This document shows, one piece after another, positions 24,347 to 31,691 of a DNA stretch of 33,177 bases (positions within the stretch are counted from its first letter, which is position 1; each line of letters begins with the position of its first letter). A model generated the notes under the pieces. The model ran no database searches and had not been told where the DNA came from. It saw only the letters and a program-made list of their open reading frames with translations. This DNA comes from an uncultured Pelagibacteraceae bacterium (GTDB lineage Bacteria > Pseudomonadota > Alphaproteobacteria > Pelagibacterales > Pelagibacteraceae): positions 1 to 33,177 of the forward strand of contig CACDHV010000011.1 of the NCBI GenBank assembly GCA_902552755.1, written 5' to 3'. The position numbers were made by a program, and so were the translations under genes.

Positions 24347-24376
24347 GTTATATAATTGTATATTTTTTAAAAACAA
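24347..24376 (-). promoter_or_regulatory. Candidate promoter of the Cys-rich peptide and cysE-cysK
   Basis: On the minus strand TTGTTT (24376-24371) and ATATAA (24353-24348) are 17 bases apart (or TATAAC, 24352-24347, 18 apart). The start would fall about six bases on, at the ATG of the Cys-rich peptide, giving a leaderless mRNA. The match lies in A/T-only DNA, so chance is a real alternative. Confidence 0.35.
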
Positions 24377-24396
24377 TACTAATAATACCCCTGATT

Positions 24397-25089
24397 TTAG
24401 AGTTCTTTAAGCGTTAATCCCTTTAGATTTGCTGGTACTGCTATATCCATCATTTTTGGATTGGCTAGATTAAGATTATCCATAATTTCTGCATATTCCT
24501 CCTTTGAGCTAACTTGTAGTCTAGGGTTATTACTCTTCTCACTACCAATTGTTGAATTTTTTTTCCCATTATAATCATGAGCAGGGTATACTAGGGTTTC
24601 TTCAGGAAGTTTTAATAGTTTACCAAATAATGATTCATATGCTTCATAAGCACTACCATTTTGAAAATCTGTTCTACCTGTACCATTTATTAAAAGAGTA
24701 TCTCCTGTAAAAACTCTATCATTCATTAAGTAACTATATGAACAATCAGTATGTCCTGGAGTATAAATGGCTTTAAGTTCAATTTTCTCAATATTTATAT
24801 TTTCGTCATCTTTTAACTTTATATCAATCACCTCCGACTTAGAATTTTCACCCATAATACGAATACAATTTGTTCTTTTATTTAATTCGTTTAGACCAGT
24901 CACATGATCAGCATGAATATGAGTGTCTATTACCTTCACTAGTTTTAAATCTAAATCCTTTAAAACTTTTATATATTGATCAGTATGCTCAATAACTGGA
25001 TCTATGATTAAAGCCTCTCTGCCTTTTCCACTAGAAATAATGTATGTATAAGTTGAGGATTTTTCGTCAAACAATTGATTAAATATCAT
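24397..25089 (-). CDS. ETHE1-like persulfide dioxygenase (metallo-beta-lactamase fold)
   Basis: 230-residue MBL-fold protein. The motif THIHADH at 56-62, His113 in TPGHTDCSYS, Asp130 in FTGDTLLINGTGRTDFQ and His171 in YPAHDY are the ETHE1/Blh pattern, where iron is held by His57, His113 and Asp130; the N-terminal FNQLFDEKSSTYTYII is also typical. Such enzymes oxidise glutathione persulfide to sulfite. Hydroxyacylglutathione hydrolase is the main alternative, but the GRTDFQ segment favours a persulfide dioxygenase. It lies upstream of the Cys-rich peptide, cysE and cysK on the same strand, and divergent from a peroxiredoxin, which fits a sulfur/thiol role. No rhodanese domain is attached. Confidence 0.86.
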   Translation of the reverse strand: MIFNQLFDEKSSTYTYIISSGKGREALIIDPVIEHTDQYIKVLKDLDLKLVKVIDTHIHADHVTGLNELNKRTNCIRIMGENSKSEVIDIKLKDDENINIEKIELKAIYTPGHTDCSYSYLMNDRVFTGDTLLINGTGRTDFQNGSAYEAYESLFGKLLKLPEETLVYPAHDYNGKKNSTIGSEKSNNPRLQVSSKEEYAEIMDNLNLANPKMMDIAVPANLKGLTLKEL

Positions 25090-25108
25090 ATTAAAAGATT
25101 ATTAAAAT

Positions 25109-25137
25109 TTGCATACCAAATCAATCTTCATTATAAT
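25109..25137 (+). promoter_or_regulatory. Sigma-70-type promoter of the peroxiredoxin gene
   Basis: TTGCAT at 25109-25114 and a perfect TATAAT at 25132-25137, with 17 bases between, 30 bases before the ATG. AAGGAG follows at the right distance. This is the best promoter match in the window. Confidence 0.65.
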
Positions 25138-25167
25138 TATTCTAAATAATAACTAAGGAGAGACTAA

Positions 25168-25827
25168 ATGTTAAAAATAAACAGTATGTGTCCTGATTTT
25201 CAATGCAAAACTACAGAGGGAGATATTTCTTTTCATGAGTGGCTTGGAGATAGCTGGGGCGTATTATTTTCTCACCCAAAAGATTTTACACCAGTTTGTA
25301 CTACAGAATTAGGTTCATTAGGACAAATGAAAGCTGAGTTTGATGCAAGAAATGTAAAAGTAATCGGACTAAGTGTAGATGGAGTTGAGGATCACAAAAA
25401 ATGGTTAGAAGATATCAAAGATGTATCTGGAACGATGCCTGATTATCCTATTATCGCTGATGAAGATTTAAAAGTTGCAAAACTTTTCAATATGTTAGAG
25501 GCCGATGCAGGGACAACATCAATGGGTCGTACTGCAGTTGATAATGAGACTGTAAGAACTATTTTTGTTGTAAGACCAGATAAAAGAATTGGTCTTTATT
25601 TAACTTACCCAATGGCTACAGGTAGAAATTTCCATGAAATTTTGAGAGCCATAGACTCAATGCAACTGACTGCAAAACATAAAGTTGCAACACCTGCTAA
25701 CTGGAAAAAAGGTGAAGACGTAGTTATTCTTCCAGCAGTTAAAGATGAAGAGGCTAAGAAAATTTATCCAGATGGATGGGAAACAGTTAAACCATATCTA
25801 AGAAAAGTACCTGACCCTTCAAAATAA
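25168..25827 (+). CDS. 1-Cys peroxiredoxin (Prx6 type)
   Basis: 219-residue peroxiredoxin that reduces hydrogen peroxide and organic hydroperoxides. The peroxidatic Cys44 lies in HPKDFTPVCTTELG. GRTAVDNETVRTIFVVRPDKRIGLYLTYPMATGRNFHEILRAIDSMQLT around 120-170 is typical of the Prx6 class, and the long C-terminal domain (PANWKKGEDVVILP) confirms it. No resolving Cys is evident (Cys8 and Cys13 are N-terminal), so an outside thiol should recycle it. It has its own promoter and terminator, so it is monocistronic, and it is divergent from the persulfide dioxygenase. Confidence 0.95.
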   Translation: MLKINSMCPDFQCKTTEGDISFHEWLGDSWGVLFSHPKDFTPVCTTELGSLGQMKAEFDARNVKVIGLSVDGVEDHKKWLEDIKDVSGTMPDYPIIADEDLKVAKLFNMLEADAGTTSMGRTAVDNETVRTIFVVRPDKRIGLYLTYPMATGRNFHEILRAIDSMQLTAKHKVATPANWKKGEDVVILPAVKDEEAKKIYPDGWETVKPYLRKVPDPSK

Positions 25828-25849
25828 ACGGTTAAAAAAATATACAATA

Positions 25850-25885
25850 AACTCAGTTTTAGTTAATAAATACTAGGACTGGGTT
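25850..25885 (+). terminator. Terminator hairpin between convergent genes
   Basis: AACTCAGTTTTAGT (25850-25863) pairs with ACTAGGACTGGGTT (25872-25885), 14 pairs including three G-T, loop of eight. On the plus strand T-rich sequence follows (ATTGTTATTTAAATTTTTT). It ends the peroxiredoxin transcript and, read the other way, the racemase. Confidence 0.6.
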
Positions 25886-25889
25886 ATTG

Positions 25890-26591
25890 TTATTTAAATT
25901 TTTTATATTTTATCATTGATACGTTAGCAATGAGAAGATTTGGATCAACAAAAACTTTAGATTCTTTAATTTTTTTAAAAGATTTATAAGCAAATATTGC
26001 TATAGGTAACTCCGTACATCCTAAGATAATTTTCTTACACTTGATTTTTATAAGATAATTTACTGCTGGTCGAATTGCTTTTTCAGCTTCTCGAATTTTA
26101 CCCATTTTTACAAATTTTATAGATTTATTAACCGAACTTTTCTGCAAAATTTTACTAGGGCTCAGTAAATCAAAACTTTTTTGGAAATATTTATGATAAA
26201 TTTTAGTATTAAGAGTTGCTTCAGTCGAAAGAATTCCTATTCTAGAATTTTTTTTGGATGTTTTTTTTATATTCACATAAACTTCTTTAGGCATACTTAA
26301 GATTGGTATTTTAATTTTTTTTTGAAGATCGTCATACCAGTAATGTGCAGTGTTACAAGGCATCACAATAAATTTGCAGCCATTCTTTTCCAACATTTTA
26401 CAACCTTCAACAAGAGACTTTAAAACGTTAGAATATTTTCTTATATTTTCAGGACGCCTTGGTATGTTTGATTTGTTATACAAAACAAATAAAGGATATT
26501 TTTGATCAAGCTTACCTCTATTAAGTTTTGCAAGTTTATTGCAGAAATCCAGACCTGCTTGTGTTCCCATTCCTCCAAGAATACCAATCAT
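25890..26591 (-). CDS. Aspartate/glutamate racemase family protein
   Basis: 233-residue cofactor-free racemase of the Asp/Glu superfamily. The start MIGILGGMGTQAGLDF holds the family's GGMG-x-x-A motif. The two catalytic cysteines are Cys79 (MPCNTAHYWYD) and Cys192 (LGCTELP), both in standard setting, so it should be active. Aspartate racemase is the likeliest activity; related hydantoin or maleate enzymes have different surrounds. It is alone on the minus strand, divergent from the alpha/beta hydrolase gene with 59 bases between starts. Substrate is inferred from family. Confidence 0.9.
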   Translation of the reverse strand: MIGILGGMGTQAGLDFCNKLAKLNRGKLDQKYPLFVLYNKSNIPRRPENIRKYSNVLKSLVEGCKMLEKNGCKFIVMPCNTAHYWYDDLQKKIKIPILSMPKEVYVNIKKTSKKNSRIGILSTEATLNTKIYHKYFQKSFDLLSPSKILQKSSVNKSIKFVKMGKIREAEKAIRPAVNYLIKIKCKKIILGCTELPIAIFAYKSFKKIKESKVFVDPNLLIANVSMIKYKKFK

Positions 26592-26650
26592 AAATTTTTT
26601 TGAATTTTGTATTAAAAACTAGCTTATACAACTATATTTTATCTAAATTT

Positions 26651-27406
26651 ATGCAAGAAATTTATGTAGATGATTTTGGTGACGGCTTTCCACTAGTTTT
26701 AGTTCATGGATATCTAGGATCTTCAGAGATGTGGAAATTTCAAAAAGATTATTTAAGCAAATACTTCAGAGTTATTACTCCAGCTCTACCTGGATTTGGA
26801 GAAAGTCATGATATTAAATCTTTGAATTCCATAAACTTAATGGCAAAAAATATTTTGAAATTAGTTGATAAGAAAAAAATAGATAAATTTAATTTATTGG
26901 GACACTCAATGGGGGGCATGATAGTTCAAGAAATTGCAAGAATAAGTGGAGATAGAATTAATAAATTAATCTGTTTTGCTACAGGTCCTATTGGAGATAT
27001 TCCTGGAAGGTTTGAACCAATAGATAAATCAATTGAAAGACTTCAAGTTGAGGGAATTAAAAATCATGTTGAAAGAATACCGCCTAACTGGTTTGTAGAA
27101 GGCAAAAATTCAAAAAATTATTCTTTGTGTGAAAATGCTGTTAAGAATACATCAAAAGAAACTGCTCAAAATGCATTAATAGCAATGAGAGATTGGAATG
27201 GACTTGAAAATTTGAAAAATATTAAAAATAAAACCCTTATTATATGGGGAGATAGAGACAAGTCATACAATTATGAGCAGATCTCTTTATTAAAAAAATT
27301 TATACAAGAAAGTTATTTAAAAATATTTGAAGGGTGTTGCCATAACGTACACTTGGAGGAACCAGAGAAATTTAATCAAGCAGTGAAAGAATTTTTAATT
27401 AAATGA
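26651..27406 (+). CDS. Alpha/beta hydrolase
   Basis: 251 residues from ATG 26651, which begins MQEIYVDDFGDGFPLVLVHGYLGSS; a TTG 51 bases earlier is in frame but gives a non-family extension. The nucleophile elbow is GHSMGG with Ser86, the acid is Asp203 (IWGDRD, or Asp201) and the base His231 (GCCHNVHLEEPEKF). HGYLGSS and PGFGES give the oxyanion region. Relatives include 3-oxoadipate enol-lactonase, esterases and C-C hydrolases; nothing here fixes the substrate. It overlaps the MFS gene by four bases (ATGA), so the pair may import or export and cleave the same compound. Confidence 0.88.
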   Translation: MQEIYVDDFGDGFPLVLVHGYLGSSEMWKFQKDYLSKYFRVITPALPGFGESHDIKSLNSINLMAKNILKLVDKKKIDKFNLLGHSMGGMIVQEIARISGDRINKLICFATGPIGDIPGRFEPIDKSIERLQVEGIKNHVERIPPNWFVEGKNSKNYSLCENAVKNTSKETAQNALIAMRDWNGLENLKNIKNKTLIIWGDRDKSYNYEQISLLKKFIQESYLKIFEGCCHNVHLEEPEKFNQAVKEFLIK

Positions 27407-28569
27407 ATAAAAATGTATGGTTACTGTTTGCAAGTAATGCATTTGCATTTTCAGTTGCACCTGTAACAGTGTTTTTAAGTGGAATAATTGGATCTAGCAT
27501 AAGCCCAATTAAATCTTTGTCGACTTTACCAATGTCATTATCAATTGTTGGTACAGCTCTTTTTATAATAGCTGCTTCCAAAATAATGAGTATCACTGGT
27601 AGAAAAAAAGGATTTATACTTTCATCCATCACAACCTCATTGTTTGCTTTACTGGCAGCCTATGCAGTGATGAAACAAAATTTTATTCTTTATTCATTCT
27701 CATGCTTTTCACTTGGATTTGGGATGGCATTTGCTCATCAATATCGTTTTGCTGCTGCTGAAAGTGTAGATAAAAAACAGGCTCCAAAGGCAATTTCCTT
27801 ATTACTCTTTGCAGGAATTTTATCAGCTCTACTAGGTCCTAATCTAGCAAATCTTGGAAAGAATATTATTTCAGAGGGTTTATATGTCGGCTCTTATCTA
27901 TGTTTGTCATTATTAACTTTATCATCAATTATTTTTTTAGTTTTTTATAATGAAAAGAAAGTTACTGAGAAAAAAAAAATTTCAAGAGGAAGATCAATTT
28001 TAGAATTAATTTCTCAACCAAGGTTTCTTCAGGCTTTAGTCTCCTCATCTTTTGCTTATGCAGTAATGTCTTTTTTAATGACCGCTACTCCAATAAGCAT
28101 GCATATTAATGATAATATGTCTTTAAACAGCACCAGTTTTGTAATTCAATTACACATAATTAGCATGTTCTTGCCGGCATTAGTTACTGGAAATCTAATT
28201 AAAAAATTTGGACACAGCAAAATTATGTATTGTGGCGTACTATTTTTTATAATCACAATATTTCTGAGTTATCTTAATCAAACAGTTACAAACTATTTAT
28301 TTTCATTAATATTTTTAGGTCTTGGATGGAATTTTCTATTTATATCAGGGACAAGCTTACTTGTATTAAATTATAGAGAAGAAGAAAGGTTTAGAGCTCA
28401 AGGTTTTAATGACTTTATAGTTTTCTCAATACAGGCTACTGCAAGCTTAACAGCAGGTGTTGTATTAAGTTATACGAGCTGGAAAACTATGAACATATTG
28501 TGCATACCCTTTTTGATTATAATAATTTTTACAATCCTAAGAGCTGACAGATCATATAAAAAAATTTAA
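27403..28569 (+). CDS. Major facilitator superfamily transporter
   Basis: 388 residues, about 12 membrane spans, with the MFS loop between spans 2 and 3 in shortened form (MSITGRKKGFILSS, residues 62-75) and a second-half counterpart (LIKKFGHSKIMYCG). YRFAAAESVDKKQAPKAISLLLFAG near 113-137 is a charged cytoplasmic loop. The mid-protein loop EKKKISRGRSILELISQPRF separates the halves. No substrate motif is recognised. Start overlaps the hydrolase stop by four bases, so co-expression is near certain. Close relatives are called MFS transporters of unknown substrate. Confidence 0.9.
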   Translation: MNKNVWLLFASNAFAFSVAPVTVFLSGIIGSSISPIKSLSTLPMSLSIVGTALFIIAASKIMSITGRKKGFILSSITTSLFALLAAYAVMKQNFILYSFSCFSLGFGMAFAHQYRFAAAESVDKKQAPKAISLLLFAGILSALLGPNLANLGKNIISEGLYVGSYLCLSLLTLSSIIFLVFYNEKKVTEKKKISRGRSILELISQPRFLQALVSSSFAYAVMSFLMTATPISMHINDNMSLNSTSFVIQLHIISMFLPALVTGNLIKKFGHSKIMYCGVLFFIITIFLSYLNQTVTNYLFSLIFLGLGWNFLFISGTSLLVLNYREEERFRAQGFNDFIVFSIQATASLTAGVVLSYTSWKTMNILCIPFLIIIIFTILRADRSYKKI

Positions 28570-28596
28570 GTTAAAGACGTGTCAACTTGTTGCACC

Positions 28597-28619
28597 AATT
28601 AGATATTGTTTATCTAATT
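28597..28619. repeat. Stem-loop before the pseudoazurin gene
   Basis: AATTAGATA (28597-28605) and TATCTAATT (28611-28619) form a perfect 9-bp stem with a five-base loop, 11 bases before the pseudoazurin ATG. No T-run follows, so it may be an operator or 5' UTR hairpin rather than an MFS terminator. Confidence 0.45.
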
Positions 28620-28630
28620 TAAGATAATAT

Positions 28631-29083
28631 ATGCGAATTATGATAAAAAATAATAAACTTATAATTTCATTTACAATTTTAATCAGTACATTTTTTACGA
28701 ATATAGCATTAGGTGCGGATGTTACAGTTGAAATGTTGAATAGGCTTGATAAAGAGTCAAATGTTTTTGAGCCTAAAATTGTTAGAGTAAATACTGGAGA
28801 TACAGTTCTTTGGAAAGCAAATGACAAAGGACATAACGTTGAATTCATAAAAAAAGGTGTGCCAGAGGGAGTAGGCAAATTCAAATCAAAATATAACAAG
28901 GATGTTGAATACAAGTTCGATGTCCCTGGGATATATGCTTACTGGTGTACACCACACAAAAATATGGGAATGATTGGTTTTGTGGTGGTTGGAGATGACA
29001 AATCTAATCTGGATGCTATTAAAAAACTTAGATTTTCCTCAAAATCTAAGAAAATTGCACCAGGTTTAATAGACCAACTATAA
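28631..29083 (+). CDS. Pseudoazurin-like type 1 copper protein
   Basis: 150 residues with a signal peptide ending at ALGA (about residue 29). The mature part closely follows pseudoazurin: VTVEMLNRLDKESNVFEPKIVRVNTGDTVLWKANDKGHNVE, with copper ligands His68 (GHN), Cys106, His109 and Met114 (YAYWCTPHKNMGMIG), spaced Cys+3 His and Cys+8 Met as expected. The C-terminal helices (SNLDAIKKLRF) are also pseudoazurin-like. Pseudoazurin donates electrons to nitrite reductase or cytochrome c peroxidase in denitrifiers; no such partner is in the window, so its acceptor here is unknown. It overlaps the convergent HAD gene by six bases. Confidence 0.94.
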   Translation: MRIMIKNNKLIISFTILISTFFTNIALGADVTVEMLNRLDKESNVFEPKIVRVNTGDTVLWKANDKGHNVEFIKKGVPEGVGKFKSKYNKDVEYKFDVPGIYAYWCTPHKNMGMIGFVVVGDDKSNLDAIKKLRFSSKSKKIAPGLIDQL

Positions 29084-29740
29084 ACCAGAAAATATTTTTG
29101 GATTAAGTCTTCTGACTTTTATAAGTGAATCTTTGAACTTCCCGGTAAGATGAAAGTCTCCCGGGAAGGCAATACACCTTATTTTTGCTTTTCTTGCAAA
29201 ACTTAGACTTATTTCTGTGTCCTCGATAGCTACACATTTACTTGATTTAAGATTTAATTTTTTCATGCAATGTTTATAAATATCTGATTTGTCTTTAAAG
29301 GTTTTAATAATTTTATCATGACCTATGTAATCAAAATCGTTTTTTTTGATATAGCGATTTAAAGATTTAAACACTCCATCAACGTTATTTTTAGTTGTAG
29401 ATGTAACAAACCCAATTTTTATTTCATTTTTTTTACAGAATTTAATAATATTTTTTACTCCAGAACGTGGTTTTAATTTATTATTTTTTAAATATTGATT
29501 GAATATAAATGTTTTTAAGTTTCTTATTTGTTTTGCATTCACTAAAGTTTTTTTTGACATACCATATTTTTTAACTCTAATTTCACCACCTGGTTTTTGT
29601 AACATCGATTGATACATTTTTTTCGTCCAGTACCAATCAAGACCATTTTTTTTAAAAGCTTTGTTAAATGATTGTCTTTGAATATTTGAAGTTTCAACAA
29701 TTGTACCAATTGAACCAAATAAAACTGCTTTAATCCTCAT
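29078..29740 (-). CDS. HAD-superfamily protein with degenerate catalytic motif I
   Basis: 220 residues from ATG 29740, with the permease stop overlapping by one base (TAATG). The layout is that of beta-phosphoglucomutase-like HAD proteins: motif I FGSIGTIVETS at 8-18, helical cap, motif II FVTSTT at 111-116, a Lys near 149 and motif IV IEDTEISLSFA near 172-182. In motif I the canonical D-x-D-G-T is G9-S10-I11-G12-T13, so both catalytic aspartates are gone and phosphoryl transfer should be impossible. FGSIGT with ETS is reminiscent of HAD proteins in other alphaproteobacterial sugar ABC operons, so it may be a fixed subfamily, not a decayed gene. It is the last gene of the sugar ABC operon. 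Confidence 0.85.
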   Translation of the reverse strand: MRIKAVLFGSIGTIVETSNIQRQSFNKAFKKNGLDWYWTKKMYQSMLQKPGGEIRVKKYGMSKKTLVNAKQIRNLKTFIFNQYLKNNKLKPRSGVKNIIKFCKKNEIKIGFVTSTTKNNVDGVFKSLNRYIKKNDFDYIGHDKIIKTFKDKSDIYKHCMKKLNLKSSKCVAIEDTEISLSFARKAKIRCIAFPGDFHLTGKFKDSLIKVRRLNPKIFSGL

Positions 29741-30621
29741 TAGCCTTTGACGGCACCAGTTGTTAATCCACTTATTACTTGTCTTTGGAAAAACATAACT
29801 AACATAAATAGAGGGGCAGTGGCAGAAACAACTGCAGATACTGCCCACATCAGATTACCTTCATGTTGATTTGTTCCAAGATAACTTTGAATTTTGGGTA
29901 CCATTGTATGATTTTCTTGGTTTAGAAGTAGCGCTGTTACCGTAAAATCATTATATGCTAACATTAGACTAAACAAACCAGCAGTAATAACACCAGGCCA
30001 CATTACAGGCATAATTATATATCTAAATGCTTGAAAGTATGAACAACCATCTATTAATGCACTTTCATCTAATTCTTTTGGCACTGTTTTAAAAAAAGAA
30101 TAGAGTAACCACAAAGTAAAAGGTTGATTAATTGCTACTAAAACTACAATTGTAGTCGGTAAAATTCCCCAAATCTGCAATTCAAAAAAGGGAAAAAGGT
30201 AACCTGATACCAATGTTATGTGTGGCATTGCTCTAAAAATTAATGCTGCAATTAGTATCCAAAACGCATACCTTTCTGTGGATCTAGATAAAGCGTAAGC
30301 TCCTAATGTTCCTAAGAAAAGTGATATTGTAACTACGAAGACAGTGACTATTATTGTATTTCTTGAAGCTTTCCAAAACTCACCTTCAGTCCAAGCCTCA
30401 GAGTACGCATTTGATGTAAATTGTCCCCCAGTTTCTATTAGGGTATTAAACGCAGAAATTGCGTACCACCAATCTGCTCTTGAAAAAAAATCTGCTCTTA
30501 CCTTAAAAGATCCCCAAAAAGTCCAAATAAATGGGAAGCATGCAATTAACAACCAAATAATTATAAAAGTTGTATTAAACGTTTTTAACGCATTTGATCT
30601 TTTGTCTAATCCATATTCCAT
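29740..30621 (-). CDS. Sugar-type ABC transporter permease, MalG-like
   Basis: 293 residues with six membrane spans (first about 17-38). The EAA loop that docks the ATPase is at 184-205 (ELDESALIDGCSYFQAFRYIIMP), close to the consensus E-A-A-x(3)-G-x(9)-I-x-L-P. The family segment RAMPHITLVSGYLFPFF near 130-146 and the start GSFKVRADFF near 37 are typical of CUT1 permeases. It pairs with the MalF-like permease upstream; its start overlaps that gene's stop by one base, and its stop overlaps the HAD gene. Substrate is likely a sugar, polyol or glycerol-phosphate-type compound. Confidence 0.94.
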   Translation of the reverse strand: MEYGLDKRSNALKTFNTTFIIIWLLIACFPFIWTFWGSFKVRADFFSRADWWYAISAFNTLIETGGQFTSNAYSEAWTEGEFWKASRNTIIVTVFVVTISLFLGTLGAYALSRSTERYAFWILIAALIFRAMPHITLVSGYLFPFFELQIWGILPTTIVVLVAINQPFTLWLLYSFFKTVPKELDESALIDGCSYFQAFRYIIMPVMWPGVITAGLFSLMLAYNDFTVTALLLNQENHTMVPKIQSYLGTNQHEGNLMWAVSAVVSATAPLFMLVMFFQRQVISGLTTGAVKG

Positions 30622-31649
30622 TATCTAGCGGTCCTAAATTCTTTCCATGTTCTTATTAATACTGGTGCCAGCAAAATAGCAATTCCAATTATAGTCATCA
30701 TTGAAGTTGCTGCTGCTGATCCAAATAAAATTACTTCCTCATTAACTAAATTGTCGTAAATTAACCAAGATAAAGACTGTGCACTTCCTTCAGCACTAAA
30801 ACCAATTATTGGTTCAAAGACTCTAAAGTTATCCATTAATGATATTAAAGCTACAAAAGTAACAACTGGATAAATATGTGGTAGAACAATGTGTCTAATT
30901 CTTTGGTATCTTGATGCTCCATCAATAATTGCTGCTTCAACTGGTTCTTGAGGCACTGTTTGTAAAGCTGCATAAAAAACTACAAAAGCAAAAGGAGAAT
31001 GATGCCAAATTCCATAAATTATTATTGTTATCCAAGTAAGTGTTCTAGAAGATTTCAATGATAGGTATGGATCTTCCATCATTAATTGTAAATTTGCACC
31101 AATAATACCCTCTGCATCAATCATCCAGAATAGAACAAGTGATCCAACTAATGGTGTAACTATCATTGGTAATATTGTGCCAAATATTAGCGGGCCTCTT
31201 ATTTTTCTTGATATTGCATTTAAACTTAATGCTATGATGAAGCCTAATAATAAGACATTTGGAGTTACAAACAAACAGTATGTTAAAGTAAACAAAAGTG
31301 CTTTATAAAAAGGTAAATTTGTAACTTGGTCAATAAAATCTCCAAGTGTGTCAGTCTCATCCCAAAATTCTGATATTTGCTCAATTGCTAAATGATTTCT
31401 ATCAACATATGTTCCAAATCCGTTAAATTTACCCAATGGCCTCTCATCTCTTAGAACGGATGTTGCTTCTTGGTCAACAACAATTGAAACAGTACAACCA
31501 AAAGGATCACATTTTTTTACTTCTTTTACTACTTGATCATGTTGAGCATAAAAAGATTGAATACCAGTAGATATTATCGGGAGCCCAATAAATAGAATCA
31601 TTGCCAAACCAGTTGGCAAAAAAAACCAGAAAAAAGTTTTATTTGGCAT
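30621..31649 (-). CDS. Sugar-type ABC transporter permease, MalF-like
   Basis: 342 residues. The first span (about 6-30) is followed by an unusually long periplasmic loop (about 31-112) that carries Cys47 and Cys52, possibly a disulfide. Then come five spans and the EAA loop EAAIIDGASRYQRIRHIVLPH at 238-258, a near-consensus match. It belongs to the UgpA/MalF group of CUT1 permeases. A 12-bp stem-loop stands six bases before the ATG, and there is no ribosome site between, so its translation may be limited relative to the binding protein. Confidence 0.94.
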   Translation of the reverse strand: MPNKTFFWFFLPTGLAMILFIGLPIISTGIQSFYAQHDQVVKEVKKCDPFGCTVSIVVDQEATSVLRDERPLGKFNGFGTYVDRNHLAIEQISEFWDETDTLGDFIDQVTNLPFYKALLFTLTYCLFVTPNVLLLGFIIALSLNAISRKIRGPLIFGTILPMIVTPLVGSLVLFWMIDAEGIIGANLQLMMEDPYLSLKSSRTLTWITIIIYGIWHHSPFAFVVFYAALQTVPQEPVEAAIIDGASRYQRIRHIVLPHIYPVVTFVALISLMDNFRVFEPIIGFSAEGSAQSLSWLIYDNLVNEEVILFGSAAATSMMTIIGIAILLAPVLIRTWKEFRTAR

Positions 31650-31655
31650 TTACGA

Positions 31656-31682
31656 TTAAGTGGGGATTAAATCCCCACTTAA
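31656..31682 (-). repeat. Intergenic stem-loop between binding protein and permease genes
   Basis: TTAAGTGGGGAT (31656-31667), loop TAA, ATCCCCACTTAA (31671-31682): a perfect 12-bp stem. Read on the minus strand, it follows the binding-protein stop by nine bases and precedes the permease ATG by six. No T-run follows, so full termination is unlikely; mRNA protection or reduced permease translation is more likely. Confidence 0.8.
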
Positions 31683-31691
31683 ATATTTATT

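Noticed and set aside
26600..26650. Extended TTG start of the alpha/beta hydrolase
   Set aside because: The extra 17 residues have no family counterpart and would overlap the divergent racemase promoter region; ATG 26651 gives the usual N-terminus.
27399..27632. Minus-strand ORF opposite the MFS transporter start
   Set aside because: Shadow of hydrophobic MFS coding; it starts and ends inside unrelated genes.
28582..28914. Minus-strand ORF opposite pseudoazurin
   Set aside because: Pseudoazurin on the plus strand has signal peptide and all copper ligands; the opposite frame has none.
29741..29848. In-frame N-terminal extension of the HAD protein with a Cys-rich stretch (CSCFCHCP)
   Set aside because: It runs antiparallel in frame terms through the permease's coding end, has no family match, and the ATG at 29740 in a TAATG overlap gives a natural HAD start.
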